In this document: piece after piece, positions 45,623 through 55,836 of the stretch
How the letters are laid out: every line of letters begins with the position of its first letter
Position numbering within the stretch: position 1 is the stretch's first letter
Source: Francisella salimarina
Lineage (GTDB): Bacteria > Pseudomonadota > Gammaproteobacteria > Francisellales > Francisellaceae
DNA: 64,000 nt
Assembly (NCBI RefSeq): GCF_007923265.1
Contig: NZ_VOJA01000005.1
Coordinates: 1 to 64,000 of the forward strand
Reading direction: 5' to 3'
Translations under genes and position numbers: made by a program
The notes under the pieces: model-generated
What the model was told of the DNA's origin: nothing
The model's database searches: none
What the model saw: the letters and a program-made list of their open reading frames with translations, nothing else

Positions 45623-46633
45623 ATGTCAACTTCGATTAAAAAAATTCCGGCTTTTATTCCCTCAAGAGCTAAATCATCAAATTCTATAGAATATCAGTAT
45701 ATTACCAAAAAGATTTTTAAAACTTGGAGAACAAGTGAAGTAAGTCAAGAGATGTATAATGCAGTTTATACATGGGTTGATAAAAACCCTGATTGGGAAT
45801 TTCATTTCTTTGATGATGAAGCGTGTCGCGAGTTTCTTAAAGAGAACTTTGAGAAAGATGTACTTGATGCATATGATAATATAATACCTGGGGCTTATAA
45901 ATGTGATTTATGGCGATATTGTGTGTTGTATATTCATGGTGGAGTATATAGTGATATTAAGCAAGAGTTATTAGTTGGTCTTGATGATGTTTTATGCTCT
46001 GATACTGAATTTGCTTCAATTAAGGATAAATATAAACCAGACTACGAGTTTGATGGCTATATTTACCAGGCATTTATGTGCTCAAAGCCAAAGCATCCAT
46101 TCCTAAAAAAAGCTATTGATATGATAGTAGAGAATTCAAAGAATGGTTTTTATGGTAATGATCCTTTAAGCATCACAGGTCCAGGTTTGTTGGGCAAAGC
46201 AATTAATCTAACAGTTAATCAACAAGAAAAGACTCCACTACACTCAGGTGCTAATAATATAAATAACTTTAGATTTGAGCTTTTTCCATATATAAAAGAC
46301 GCGATATATACACATCAAAACGCGATGTTTATAAAGCCTGAGTATAATCGTTCATATAAAAAAGACCTTCATGTAAATCTAAAGAAAAATTTTGCTGGTA
46401 ATTATTCGTTATGCTGGTTTACTGGTAAATGTTTTGCTTCTGGAAAAATTGATAGAATTAAGTCAAAATTCTTTAATAAGAGAAAAGGGCGCTATATTAT
46501 CGATTCACTCTATCTTGAAGGTAAGCTTAATAAGGCTAGATTGACAGGTATCAAATATATCTTATTACAACCAACTCGTAGTTTATTTCTTATTAGAAAA
46601 ATAATTAAGAACGAAAAGCAATTCAAGAATTAA
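45623..46633 (+). CDS. GT32-like glycosyltransferase (capsule/LPS)
   Basis: A 336-residue glycosyltransferase with the GT32/Och1-type core: KIFKTWRTSEVSQEMYNAVY, WEFHFFDDEACREFL, then YKCDLWRYCVLYIHGGVYSD. The metal-binding motif normally written DxD is DIK here. The enzyme likely transfers a hexose in LPS core or capsule synthesis. It follows the ligase gene by 127 bases on the same strand. It probably corresponds to the gene called waaZ in F. tularensis, which I infer from order only. Confidence 0.8.
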   Translation: MSTSIKKIPAFIPSRAKSSNSIEYQYITKKIFKTWRTSEVSQEMYNAVYTWVDKNPDWEFHFFDDEACREFLKENFEKDVLDAYDNIIPGAYKCDLWRYCVLYIHGGVYSDIKQELLVGLDDVLCSDTEFASIKDKYKPDYEFDGYIYQAFMCSKPKHPFLKKAIDMIVENSKNGFYGNDPLSITGPGLLGKAINLTVNQQEKTPLHSGANNINNFRFELFPYIKDAIYTHQNAMFIKPEYNRSYKKDLHVNLKKNFAGNYSLCWFTGKCFASGKIDRIKSKFFNKRKGRYIIDSLYLEGKLNKARLTGIKYILLQPTRSLFLIRKIIKNEKQFKN

Positions 46634-47712
46634 TGCCTATTTTTAATTTCGCATTGTAAATTTTTCAGTGATTGGCAATATAGTTGATCTGAGTATTCTT
46701 TGAGGTTTTCGCGTATTTGCAAATAATCGTGCCGAGATAACTCTATTGCTCTAGCCATAGCTTCTGCATAATCATCATCTTTTTTATATAATATGGCGTT
46801 ATCTTGATTAAAGCCATTTATTGGAGCGAAACTTTCTCTAATAATAATTGGCTTTAGAAAACCATAGACAAGCTGAAATGTACCACTAGTCTTACAAGTA
46901 ATATATTTGATATGATCAGGATTATCTTCGTATGCTGATAGGATAAAGTCAGCTTTTTCAATTTCAGTATACATTTTTTTGAAATCAAGACGTCCTTTAA
47001 TATCAAAATACTTTTGCAGGTATGTTGGTAAATCTTTGATATTTCCTTTACCAATAACGACAATTTTAAAGTTAGTAACACCCGTATTTACTAGTTCTTC
47101 TACAGCATTTACAAGCAGTTTAGTGCTTTTTCTTTTTTCTGAAATTGCACCAATAGTAACAAAAGTTGTCAGAGAGTTTTTATTATTTAGCTTGAACTGT
47201 CCAAAATAGTGAGGATTAACAGCGGTAGTAGTCGCATTTTTGTAGTCCATTGTTCTAAGTGTGATAATATCCTTACGTGTTTCAGAATTATTATCAAAGT
47301 AGCTATCAATTTCATGTTCAACAAAGAAAAGTTTATTTCTATCTATTTGTTTATTAAACGAGTTATATGCTTGGTTTAGGTCTTTACCATCATATAGTTT
47401 ACCAATTGTTGTGATTAGTACTCCTTGTACATTAGCCAAACTATTTTTTTTGAAAAACTTGCGAATTTGTCTTTTAGACATTTTATTGTACGAGATATTT
47501 TCATTATCAAATCTACAGAATAACCCTTCATTGTATCTTTTAGGATTGATTAGGATAGAAACATGGTAACCCAAATCAAGTAAGTATTTCGCAAATCCAG
47601 GAACTATTTCAGCATGGCTGTGTGTGCAAGGCTCCCATAGCAAGAATGTATTGTCTTTTATGATGGGTTTTTTGTAAGAAAAAATATTACAAATTTTTTT
47701 TAAAAAGTACAT
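46630..47712 (-). CDS. Glycosyltransferase, GT-B fold
   Basis: A 360-residue GT4-like enzyme. The N-terminal half starts with a short membrane-proximal basic region and FLLWEPCTHSHAEIVPGFA. The C-terminal half has the nucleotide-sugar-binding pattern VTIGAISEKRKSTKLLVNAV and IVVIGKGNI. The late KTSGTFQLVYGFLKPIII stands in the usual E-x7-E area without the two glutamates. It overlaps the GT32 gene end by four bases on the opposite strand and is divergent from lpcC. By order it may match waaY of F. tularensis. Confidence 0.75.
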   Translation of the reverse strand: MYFLKKICNIFSYKKPIIKDNTFLLWEPCTHSHAEIVPGFAKYLLDLGYHVSILINPKRYNEGLFCRFDNENISYNKMSKRQIRKFFKKNSLANVQGVLITTIGKLYDGKDLNQAYNSFNKQIDRNKLFFVEHEIDSYFDNNSETRKDIITLRTMDYKNATTTAVNPHYFGQFKLNNKNSLTTFVTIGAISEKRKSTKLLVNAVEELVNTGVTNFKIVVIGKGNIKDLPTYLQKYFDIKGRLDFKKMYTEIEKADFILSAYEDNPDHIKYITCKTSGTFQLVYGFLKPIIIRESFAPINGFNQDNAILYKKDDDYAEAMARAIELSRHDYLQIRENLKEYSDQLYCQSLKNLQCEIKNRH

Positions 47713-47898
47713 CTATTACTTCAAACAAATAACTAATATATGAAAACATTATAACACTTTAAGCCAGTAATTCTTAGATTACAATTATTAGAGATTAATA
47801 AATATTAGTAATCACTATTTCTTGGATTTTGAGACTCTTGTAAATAATCAGATATTGCTTTAGTATGTCTGATATAACCTATTATTATAATTAAATCA

Positions 47899-48957
47899 GT
47901 GGAAACTAAAGATATAAAAGATATTGAAGTTGTTGCCTTGTCATTAGGTCGTAGATTTTCTGGGATTAATGCTAGTATGCTGGCTGTGATGCCAGAGCAA
48001 GCTAAGCTAATAAATATTGTAGGTATGGGTTTTAATATTGATTCCAATGGTATTAAGACAATTAGATTTAGAGATTTTTTATTTAAGTGTTGGCGTGATA
48101 AATGGCGTATTTGGCATGCACGTAGAAATATCGATATGCTTGTGGGCATTATCTTAAAATACGTTTTTAGATATAAGATAATACTAGTTTTTACTTCTGT
48201 AGCACAAAGGCATCATAAAAAACTGACAAAATTTTATATAAACAGAATGGAGGCAGTTATATGTCCATCTGAAATATCTGCGAAATATCTTGAGAGACCG
48301 CCATATATAGTGCCGCATGGAGTTAATACGGAAGTTTTTTATCCTGCTGACAATAAGGCTCAAGAGTGGCAAAATAGAAAATTACCAGGTAAATACGGTA
48401 TAGGAATATTTGGCAGAATCAGAAAGTCTAAAGGAACTTATGAGTTTATTGAAGCAGTAGTAGCTATGCTAATAAAATATCCTGATTGGACAGCTGTAGT
48501 TATTGGTGAAGCAACACCTAAAGATTTAGAGTTCAAAAAACAACTAGAGCAAATGGTTCAGCAAGCAGGTTTGCCAGAACGGATAATATTTACAGGGTTT
48601 ATCAAGAATAGCAAAGAGATTCCAAGTTGGTATAGAGCATTAGATATCGTAGTTTGTGCTAGTCATAAAGAAGGCTTTGGCTTGCCAGCTCTTGAAGCTA
48701 TGGCATCTAAATGTGCTGTGATTGCTACTAAAGCTGGTGCTTGGCCTGAGATTATTTCTGATGCTCAGAACGCCTATTTAATAGAACCAAAATCAAGTCA
48801 ACAGATTGCTGAAAAGTTAGATACCTTAATGTCTAATGATGAATTAAGATATGAAATAGCTCAAAATGGCTATGATTTAGTGTCATCAAAATATAAAATC
48901 CAAAATGAGGCTGAAGGAATTCAGCAGGTTTATAACCAACTTTTGAAAAGAAAGTGA
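47899..48957 (+). CDS. lpcC: LpcC-type LPS core mannosyltransferase
   Basis: A 352-residue GT4 enzyme closely resembling LpcC of Rhizobium, which adds mannose to the Kdo of the LPS core. Shared features are SLGRRFSGINAS, KWRIWHARRNIDMLVGI and FTSVAQRHHKKLTKF. The GT-B C-terminal half has GIFGRIRKSKGTYEFIEAV and EGFGLPALEAMASK with its E-x7-E motif. The start is GTG with no visible Shine-Dalgarno, and a TATAAT box lies only eight bases before it. It converges with the second choloylglycine-hydrolase-like gene. Confidence 0.88.
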   Translation: METKDIKDIEVVALSLGRRFSGINASMLAVMPEQAKLINIVGMGFNIDSNGIKTIRFRDFLFKCWRDKWRIWHARRNIDMLVGIILKYVFRYKIILVFTSVAQRHHKKLTKFYINRMEAVICPSEISAKYLERPPYIVPHGVNTEVFYPADNKAQEWQNRKLPGKYGIGIFGRIRKSKGTYEFIEAVVAMLIKYPDWTAVVIGEATPKDLEFKKQLEQMVQQAGLPERIIFTGFIKNSKEIPSWYRALDIVVCASHKEGFGLPALEAMASKCAVIATKAGAWPEIISDAQNAYLIEPKSSQQIAEKLDTLMSNDELRYEIAQNGYDLVSSKYKIQNEAEGIQQVYNQLLKRK

Positions 48958-48970
48958 TTAGATATACTGT

Positions 48971-50134
48971 TTAGTTTTTATTCATAGTAACTAATTTATT
49001 TGTAATATCATTATTTGGGAATGGTAGTTTTTCTAAGATAACATCAAAACTTTTTGTATTATCTTTATCTAGAGTATTTAAGTCCACAATAACAGGATTA
49101 TTAGGTTTGTTATATGTTGTTATGTATAGTTTATTATTATTTAAATCTTTGATTACTACGTATGCTGTATGATCAAACATTTTCTTATTCTGTATTTCAT
49201 CGGCTACAACACCTTTCGGAATATCAACATTATGTAATATATGAGTTACTTTTGATACAAGATTATCATCATTTTTAGGACTTTTGTTATTTGTATAATA
49301 AGCAATTGCAGCTGTTCTAACAAATCTTGATGGAGGAGAATAATCTCCAGGAATTCCAAGTAATCCGCCACCTAGAAAGCCACTGATATCTTGAACTGTT
49401 CTTTCATGTTTTTCAGTATTTATAACATCACTGATTTTAAGATTTGTTGGGGTTTTATTATCTAGTGATAAGTAATTCTTTAAGTTTAGTAATTGCCAGT
49501 CATATGTTGGTGAATTTGTCATTACTTTAACGTTTGAGTTTACATTGTAGAATTTAACTTTACCATCTATGTACTCAACAACTAAGCCAGCACCATTTTT
49601 ATCTGTTATTAAAAAATGAACTTCTGGAGATATTCCATCAATTTCTATATTTTTATCAGACCATACTTTATATTCTTTTAAGGCTTGCTTTACTTCATTA
49701 ACATTGGCAAATTGACTTAATATAAGGGTGGTAGACTCAATTATTGATGCATATTTGGAATCACTCTTATTTACAGTCTGATATTTTGTGAATCCAGGTA
49801 AATAGTTTGCGCTTAGGCTTAGCCCTTGGCTATTTTGTCCATCAATTACAAGAGTTTGTCCATTTTCTGATAAGCCTGTGGCTAATACTGGATATTTCGA
49901 TTTGTATTCCTGTTTCGGCAGGTTAGTGCTACTAGGAGCTGTTAAATAGTGAGAAGTGTTTTTAGGAATGTAGAGAAGCTGCCAGTTCCAATCAAGAGCC
50001 CACTCCATGGTTCTTCCCGATACTACATCACCTTTTTTATTTACTAGAGTTACAGCTGTGCATGCTATAGATTGCGAAAATAACATAAATAATAAAGAAA
50101 TATAGGTAAAAGTTTTTTTGAGTAAAGATTTCAT
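48971..50134 (-). CDS. Second secreted choloylglycine hydrolase-family enzyme
   Basis: A 387-residue Ntn hydrolase precursor. The signal peptide ends SQSIA, leaving C25 as the N-terminal nucleophile of the mature enzyme. SGRTMEWALDW supplies the family arginine, with glutamate in place of the usual aspartate. TNSPTYDWQL and PSRFVRTAAI carry the expected asparagine and arginine. It is closer to the penicillin V acylase type than the enzyme at 2343-3392 and differs enough from it that the two probably have different substrates. A 20-base palindrome lies 27 bases before the start. It is divergent from a peptide transporter. Confidence 0.85.
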   Translation of the reverse strand: MKSLLKKTFTYISLLFMLFSQSIACTAVTLVNKKGDVVSGRTMEWALDWNWQLLYIPKNTSHYLTAPSSTNLPKQEYKSKYPVLATGLSENGQTLVIDGQNSQGLSLSANYLPGFTKYQTVNKSDSKYASIIESTTLILSQFANVNEVKQALKEYKVWSDKNIEIDGISPEVHFLITDKNGAGLVVEYIDGKVKFYNVNSNVKVMTNSPTYDWQLLNLKNYLSLDNKTPTNLKISDVINTEKHERTVQDISGFLGGGLLGIPGDYSPPSRFVRTAAIAYYTNNKSPKNDDNLVSKVTHILHNVDIPKGVVADEIQNKKMFDHTAYVVIKDLNNNKLYITTYNKPNNPVIVDLNTLDKDNTKSFDVILEKLPFPNNDITNKLVTMNKN

Positions 50135-50160
50135 TGATAACTATCCTTTGTTTATATTAG

Positions 50161-50180
50161 CTATGCTGATATTAGCATAG
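50161..50180. promoter_or_regulatory. Palindrome before the second hydrolase gene
   Basis: CTATGCTGATATTAGCATAG has perfect 7-base arms (CTATGCT/AGCATAG) around GATATT. It lies between the divergent hydrolase and POT transporter genes, close to the hydrolase start, where a repressor would block it. The arms share the GCATA core of the operators at 2238 and 3493 but in the opposite arrangement. Confidence 0.45.
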
Positions 50181-50306
50181 TTTTAATAAACTAATACCAT
50201 TCATATTTTGATGCCAATATATAATTTTTAATAGCTGAAATTAAACTTTCACTGACTAACTTGTTTATTTATAATCTATTTAGATATAAATCAAACTTGT
50301 TAGTTA

Positions 50307-51746
50307 ATGGAAGAAACAGTCCACCATTCAAATAAACACCCTAAAGCTTTGTGGTATATCATAGCAATTTATATGTGGGAGTATTTTAGCTTTTATGGGA
50401 TGAGAGCTTTGTTAATATTATATTTAGTTGATCACCTTAAGTTTGGTGATACAACCTCTTATGCAATTGCTGGGGCATATGTGACTCTGGTATATCTTTC
50501 GCCGATTGTTGGAGGAGTTGTCGCAGACAGAGTATTAGGGTATAAGAAAGCTGTTATTTATGGAGCAGCACTTATGTCTATTGGACATATTATTTTAGGT
50601 TTTGGAGGAGATGCTAAATTATATCTAGGAATGGCTTTTATAGTTTGTGGTTATGGTTTTTTTAAGAGTAATGTTTCATGCCTACTGGGGCAGCAGTATA
50701 GTTCCCATGATCCTAAAAAAGATTCAGCATTTACATTACTATATTTAGGAGGCAATTTTGGAGGTATATTCGCTCCTATGATATGTGGCTTGATAGCCCA
50801 TTACTATGGTTGGCACTATGGTTTTGGAGTCGCTGGTATTGGTATGATATTTGGGTTAATAGTATTTATGCTTGGTTCTAAATATATTCCAGATATTCTT
50901 CCTGAGAAACCCTTACCTAGATATTTTAATAGCTTTATACTTCTTTTAAGTATAGTTATTATGGTTGTGCTTGCGTATTTTGCTTTAGAGTATCTTTTTG
51001 ATGGTTATCTTTTAGCCGTGGTTGCTTGTATAACAACATTATTTTTTATAATTATTTTTATTAAGACAGATTTCTCTACGCGTAAATCATTAGTTACTTT
51101 ATTACCTTTTTATATATTTGGTATAGTTTTCTGGGTTTTTGATGAGCAGTTATATACTTCTGTGGAAATATTTATACATAGAAATGTCGATACTTACTTG
51201 TTTGGGATTGATATACCGGCTAGTACATTCACTTCTATGAATTCTCTGTCAATATTATTTGGAGGTTTGATTCTTGCTTGGATTTGGAAGAGAGTAAAAT
51301 CTTTAGATGATGATTTTGGTAGGATGATAAAATTTTCATTTGGCTTTATATTTCAACTAATCTGTTTTATTTTATTCTTTATAGCTGCCAAAAATGCTAG
51401 TTTGGATGGTACGACTTCAGCGCTATTGGTAATTATTGCTTTGGCATTCTTAGGAATATCTGAATTATTTATAGATCCTATTGCTCTTTCTGAGATTACC
51501 TCCGTTGAAGATAAAAAATATACAGGTTTTTTAGCAGCGTCATATATGCTTTTTACAGGAAGTGTTGCGGGATTTATAGGAGCAAAAGTTGCTGACTTAG
51601 CAGCATTTAAAGGAGCGGGTGAGGATATTGATTTAGTTAAACAAGCTCATTTATTTGAAGGATTGTTTACTCATATTATGATTATCTTAGGCGTGACTAT
51701 TTTACTATGGTTTCTAGTAGCATTTCTTATAAAAAAACTAAGATAA
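50307..51746 (+). CDS. POT-family transporter with altered proton motif
   Basis: A 479-residue relative of the di/tripeptide transporters with about 14 membrane segments. Helix 1 reads AIYMWEYFSFYGMRAL, so the ExxER proton-coupling motif is YxxEY: the first glutamate and the arginine are missing. PIVGGVVADRVLGYKKAVI and FGGIFAPMICGLIAHYYGWHYGF are typical of the family. The change suggests a different coupling mode or substrate from the canonical POT protein at 30776. It is divergent from the secreted hydrolase, so it may import that enzyme's products. It has no strong ribosome binding site. Confidence 0.85.
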   Translation: MEETVHHSNKHPKALWYIIAIYMWEYFSFYGMRALLILYLVDHLKFGDTTSYAIAGAYVTLVYLSPIVGGVVADRVLGYKKAVIYGAALMSIGHIILGFGGDAKLYLGMAFIVCGYGFFKSNVSCLLGQQYSSHDPKKDSAFTLLYLGGNFGGIFAPMICGLIAHYYGWHYGFGVAGIGMIFGLIVFMLGSKYIPDILPEKPLPRYFNSFILLLSIVIMVVLAYFALEYLFDGYLLAVVACITTLFFIIIFIKTDFSTRKSLVTLLPFYIFGIVFWVFDEQLYTSVEIFIHRNVDTYLFGIDIPASTFTSMNSLSILFGGLILAWIWKRVKSLDDDFGRMIKFSFGFIFQLICFILFFIAAKNASLDGTTSALLVIIALAFLGISELFIDPIALSEITSVEDKKYTGFLAASYMLFTGSVAGFIGAKVADLAAFKGAGEDIDLVKQAHLFEGLFTHIMIILGVTILLWFLVAFLIKKLR

Positions 51747-51751
51747 TAACT

Positions 51752-52951
51752 TTAGTTACAGATAAAAAAAGGATAAACTGCGATTATTTTATCATTTAGT
51801 AATATAACTCTTGCTTTAGAGCGTTCTGATGCTGGTATTTTCAGCTCTTGGAATAGTACTTTTAACTTATTTGCTTTGTTTCTGCCTTGATATCTACATT
51901 TATCAGAAGCTTGTCTTTTTCGGACTATAATCTCCTTAGTATTAAAGTCCTTATTCAATTTCTCTTTGAGCCATTCAATTATGTCTTTATTATTTAAGAT
52001 TAAATTTAATTGGTTATTACTTTTAATTATTAGTTGATTATATTCTACAGATATTTGATATTGTTTACTGATATCAAACTGCCAACCAGTGTGAATATTG
52101 CTAAGAGCTTTATGTATTTCTTTAATTTGTTTACTTTTTAGACTTTGATTTGTTGTTTCTTTAAACCAATGATGAATCAAACTTTTTTGTATATCATTAT
52201 CTAAGGTAAGTAATTCAGAGATAAATAGACCATTATCTTTAGAAATCTTCTGTAATTTTTCATTAAGTAGCTTTTGTAATATGTTATTACTTTCTGCGCA
52301 GATCTTAGCACTACGAGAAAGAGTTCTGCTAATATTTGGATTAATTTGCTCTAATATTGGCATTATCTGATTACGAATAAGATTTCGACGATATTTTATA
52401 TCCTCATTACTATCATCATAGATGTGACTAATCTTGTTTTGGTTTGCATAGTCTTGAATATCTTTCTTTGTATAATCTAAAAGAGGGCGAAGTACGCTCC
52501 CATGATTTAATTCTTTATAGTACGGCATACTAGCCAAGCCAGCTAATCCTGACCCTCTTATTGCTTGGATTAAGAATGTTTCAGCTTGATCGTCTAGATG
52601 ATGACCTAGTAGAAGAATCGGATTAGAATACTGACTCATGATCTCAATGAAGAAATCCATTCTTTGCTTACTTGCCCAAGCTTCAAAACTTTCTCCTTTT
52701 GGGGCTTGATCTAGAGAGTGAGCTATGAATTTTATATTTGTATTATTACATTTTGCTTGGCAATGTAATTGCCATTTTAGTGCATCAGGATGAATATTAT
52801 GATTAACATAAGCTGCTATGATAGGAATATCTAAATCTTTTGCTATATCTAATAAAACACTAGAATCTACACCGCCACTATAACCGATAACTATGTGTGA
52901 AGGGGAGTGTTTTAAAATTTGAGAGATAATTTGAGTTTTATCTAGAGACAT
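51752..52951 (-). CDS. tilS: tRNA(Ile)-lysidine synthase
   Basis: Attaches lysine to C34 of the AUA-reading tRNA(Ile). The 399-residue protein has the PP-loop [14 protein letters not shown] near the N-terminus, [20 protein letters not shown], and the middle and C-terminal TilS domains, including [20 protein letters not shown]. It is slightly shorter than E. coli TilS. The start codon directly abuts the serA stop, so translation is likely coupled. Confidence 0.93.
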   Translation of the reverse strand: MSLDKTQIISQILKHSPSHIVIGYSGGVDSSVLLDIAKDLDIPIIAAYVNHNIHPDALKWQLHCQAKCNNTNIKFIAHSLDQAPKGESFEAWASKQRMDFFIEIMSQYSNPILLLGHHLDDQAETFLIQAIRGSGLAGLASMPYYKELNHGSVLRPLLDYTKKDIQDYANQNKISHIYDDSNEDIKYRRNLIRNQIMPILEQINPNISRTLSRSAKICAESNNILQKLLNEKLQKISKDNGLFISELLTLDNDIQKSLIHHWFKETTNQSLKSKQIKEIHKALSNIHTGWQFDISKQYQISVEYNQLIIKSNNQLNLILNNKDIIEWLKEKLNKDFNTKEIIVRKRQASDKCRYQGRNKANKLKVLFQELKIPASERSKARVILLNDKIIAVYPFFICN

Positions 52952-54187
52952 TTATACAAGAAAACGAGCTTTTATTGTTGTTTTTATTTTTTTGAATTCA
53001 TCAACAAGGTCTCTTGCCTCATCAGATGTTGATTTAATATCCATTACAACGTAGCCAATATCTTCTAGAGTTCTAAGATATTGACCTTCAACATTAATAT
53101 TTTTTGCTGCCAGTATCTTGTTTAGCTCATTCATAGTACCAGGTATATTTTGGTGTATATGTAATATTCTATGTGTTTCAGTATGACTAGGTAATGATAA
53201 TTCTGGGAAGTTTACAGCATTTAGGGTCGAACCATTATCAGAATATTTAATAAGCTTGGCACTAACTTCATTAGCAATGTTTTCTTGTGCTTCAATAGTA
53301 CTACCACCAATATGTGGAGTTAAGAAAACATTATCAAAACCTCTTAGTGGACTTTCAAATATTTCACCCTTTGCAGAAGGTTCTTTAGGGAAAACATCTA
53401 TAGCGGCACCTTTGAGCTTGCCGCTTTCTAAAACCTCAACTAAAGCTGCGATATCGATCACATTTCCTCTGGATGCATTTATCAATACAGAGTTTTCTTT
53501 CATAAAGCTCAATTCTTTGGTAGAAATCATATTTGCAGTTGTAGATAACTGAGGCACATGTAGTGAAACAACATCAGAGTTTTTCAGTAGAGTCTCTAAA
53601 CTTTCTACAGCATTGGCATTACCTAAAGGAAGCTTTTCTTCAACATCATAAAAGATGACATTTAAGCCTACACTTTCAGCTAATATACCAAGCTGCATAC
53701 CAATATGACCATAGCCAATAATTCCAAGAGTTTTACCTCTCACTTCATTAGCATTGTCAGCTGATTTGTGCCATTCACCACGATGAGTTTTAGCATTTTT
53801 ATCAATTACATTGCGAATCAATAAGATAGCTTCAGCTAATACAAGCTCAGCGACACTACGAGTATTTGAAAATGGCGCGTTGAATACAGGTATTCCTAGA
53901 TTTTGAGCTGTTTTTAGATCAACTTGGTTAGTACCAATACAGAAGCAACCGATAGCTGTTAGATGTTGGGATTTTTCAAGTACTTCTTTTGTTAATTGCG
54001 TACGAGAGCGCAAACCAACAATTTTAAAATCCTTGAGTTTATTGATAAGTTCTTCGCCCTCAAGAGCTGTGTTTAGTAGTTCAATATTTTCATATCCAGC
54101 TGCTTTGAATGTCTCAAGAGCATTTAAGTGAATACCTTCTAATAGAAGAATTGGAATTTTCTTTTTATTAAGAGATAGTTGGCTCAT
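52952..54187 (-). CDS. serA: D-3-phosphoglycerate dehydrogenase
   Basis: The first enzyme of serine synthesis. The 411-residue protein has a substrate domain split around a Rossmann domain with LGIIGYGHIGMQLGILAES and the catalytic histidine in FLTPHIGGSTIEAQENI. A C-terminal ACT domain (HRILHIHQNIPGTMNELNKI) is where serine inhibits the E. coli enzyme. The length equals E. coli SerA. It is in one directional run with thyA, lgt and rne upstream and tilS downstream. Confidence 0.95.
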   Translation of the reverse strand: MSQLSLNKKKIPILLLEGIHLNALETFKAAGYENIELLNTALEGEELINKLKDFKIVGLRSRTQLTKEVLEKSQHLTAIGCFCIGTNQVDLKTAQNLGIPVFNAPFSNTRSVAELVLAEAILLIRNVIDKNAKTHRGEWHKSADNANEVRGKTLGIIGYGHIGMQLGILAESVGLNVIFYDVEEKLPLGNANAVESLETLLKNSDVVSLHVPQLSTTANMISTKELSFMKENSVLINASRGNVIDIAALVEVLESGKLKGAAIDVFPKEPSAKGEIFESPLRGFDNVFLTPHIGGSTIEAQENIANEVSAKLIKYSDNGSTLNAVNFPELSLPSHTETHRILHIHQNIPGTMNELNKILAAKNINVEGQYLRTLEDIGYVVMDIKSTSDEARDLVDEFKKIKTTIKARFLV

Positions 54188-54199
54188 TTTATAATATCC

Positions 54200-55024
54200 T
54201 TATACAGAAATTTTTGCTTTTATAGCTGGGTGATATTTATAATTCTGAAATTCAAAGTCCTCATATTTGTAATCAAATATAGAGCTTGGCTTTCTTAAGA
54301 TTTTGAGTGTTGGTAAGCCTAAAGGCTCTCTACTAAGCTGCTCATTTACTTGCTCAATATGGTTGTTATAAATATGGCAATCGCCACCAGACCAAATAAA
54401 TTCACCAACATCAAGGTCGCATTGCTGAGCAACCATATGCGTTAGTAATGAGTAGCTTGCTATGTTAAATGGAACTCCTAAAAACGCATCTGCACTTCTC
54501 TGTGTGAGCATACAGGATAGCTTGTTATCAGCAACATAAAATTGGAACATTGCATGACAAGGTGGTAGGGCAGAATTACCTTTTGTAACATTCTCTTGAG
54601 GAGAAATTTTTTCTGAAGGTACAACACAAGGGTTCCATGCTGAGACTAGGATTCTGCGTGAATTTGGATTGGTTTTTAGCATTTCAATTACTTCAGTAAT
54701 TTGATCTATACCTTGATCATTAAAATCACGCCATTGCTTACCATATATCGGACCCAACTCTCCATCTTCAGTTGCCCATTCATTCCATATTCTAACTTTA
54801 TTATCGTTTAGATATTTTACATTTGTGCTACCACTTAAAAACCATAATAGTTCATGAACCACACTTGGGATATGAATTTTTTTTGTAGTAACTAAGGGGA
54901 AACCTTTTTGTAAGTCAAAGCGCATCTGATAGCCAAAAACACTTTTAGTCCCAGTACCAGTTCTATCACCTTTTATAGTACCATTTTCTTTAATATACTT
55001 GAGAAAATTTAGATACTCTCGCAT
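54200..55024 (-). CDS. thyA: Thymidylate synthase
   Basis: Makes dTMP from dUMP with methylene-tetrahydrofolate. The 274-residue protein starts [20 protein letters not shown]. The active-site cysteine is in [13 protein letters not shown], followed by [19 protein letters not shown] and the dUMP-binding [12 protein letters not shown]. It is ten residues longer than E. coli ThyA because of an insertion before the active site (around [13 protein letters not shown]). Its start lies inside the end of lgt, a 16-base overlap. Confidence 0.97.
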   Translation of the reverse strand: MREYLNFLKYIKENGTIKGDRTGTGTKSVFGYQMRFDLQKGFPLVTTKKIHIPSVVHELLWFLSGSTNVKYLNDNKVRIWNEWATEDGELGPIYGKQWRDFNDQGIDQITEVIEMLKTNPNSRRILVSAWNPCVVPSEKISPQENVTKGNSALPPCHAMFQFYVADNKLSCMLTQRSADAFLGVPFNIASYSLLTHMVAQQCDLDVGEFIWSGGDCHIYNNHIEQVNEQLSREPLGLPTLKILRKPSSIFDYKYEDFEFQNYKYHPAIKAKISV

Positions 55025-55815
55025 TTACTCTTCCTTGTTTTAATAAATACCATAATAAGAATTGCAGCTCCTAATACTATCATTGGAATAGATAATATTT
55101 GTCCCATAGTCATCCAGTTAAAGAATATATAGCCATATTGAGGATCTGGTTGCCTAAAGAATTCACAAATAAACCTAGCGCTACCATATAAGAACATAAA
55201 TAACCCCAATATTAAGTAGCGGGGTCTTTTTTTGATACTAACTATCCATAATACTGTAAATAGTACAACACCTTCTAAGAAGAATTCAAAGAGCTGGGAA
55301 GGGTATCTAGGTAAAGGACCTCCAGTGGGAAATACCATACCTATTGGTGAGTCCGTAACTTTGCCCCACAGTTCACCATTGATAAAGTTACCAATTCTGC
55401 CAGCACCTAAACCTATAGGCACAACTGGAGCTACAAATTCACCAAGGTCAAAGAAGTTTACTCCAAGTTTGCGTGCATATAGTGCAAATGCTATTAATAC
55501 ACCTATAAATCCCCCATGGAATGACATGCCACCATCCCATAAGAAAAACATTTGAGCTGGATTATGGAAGTAATAAGGAAGGTTGTAAAAGATTATATAT
55601 CCAATCCTACCTCCCAATATAACACCTAAGGCAATATAAAATGTTAAATCTCCTGCTTGCTCTGGTTTGATAGGTGCCCAAGTTTTAACTTTTGCGCGAT
55701 ACCTCATCAAATACCATCCAGCAAAAATACCGAACAAATACATTAAACCATACCAATGAACTTTAATTGGACCCAAGTGTAAAGCAACTGGGTCAATTTG
55801 AGGGTAGTGTAACAT
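55009..55815 (-). CDS. lgt: Prolipoprotein diacylglyceryl transferase
   Basis: The inner-membrane enzyme that adds diacylglycerol to the lipobox cysteine of prolipoproteins such as BamD and MltA. The 268-residue protein has seven membrane segments, the conserved [20 protein letters not shown] and the Lgt signature [16 protein letters not shown]. It overlaps thyA by 16 bases, the same order as in many gammaproteobacteria, and lies 21 bases after rne. Confidence 0.97.
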   Translation of the reverse strand: MLHYPQIDPVALHLGPIKVHWYGLMYLFGIFAGWYLMRYRAKVKTWAPIKPEQAGDLTFYIALGVILGGRIGYIIFYNLPYYFHNPAQMFFLWDGGMSFHGGFIGVLIAFALYARKLGVNFFDLGEFVAPVVPIGLGAGRIGNFINGELWGKVTDSPIGMVFPTGGPLPRYPSQLFEFFLEGVVLFTVLWIVSIKKRPRYLILGLFMFLYGSARFICEFFRQPDPQYGYIFFNWMTMGQILSIPMIVLGAAILIMVFIKTRKSKCESI

Positions 55816-55836
55816 TAGATTTAATAGCCTTTTAGT

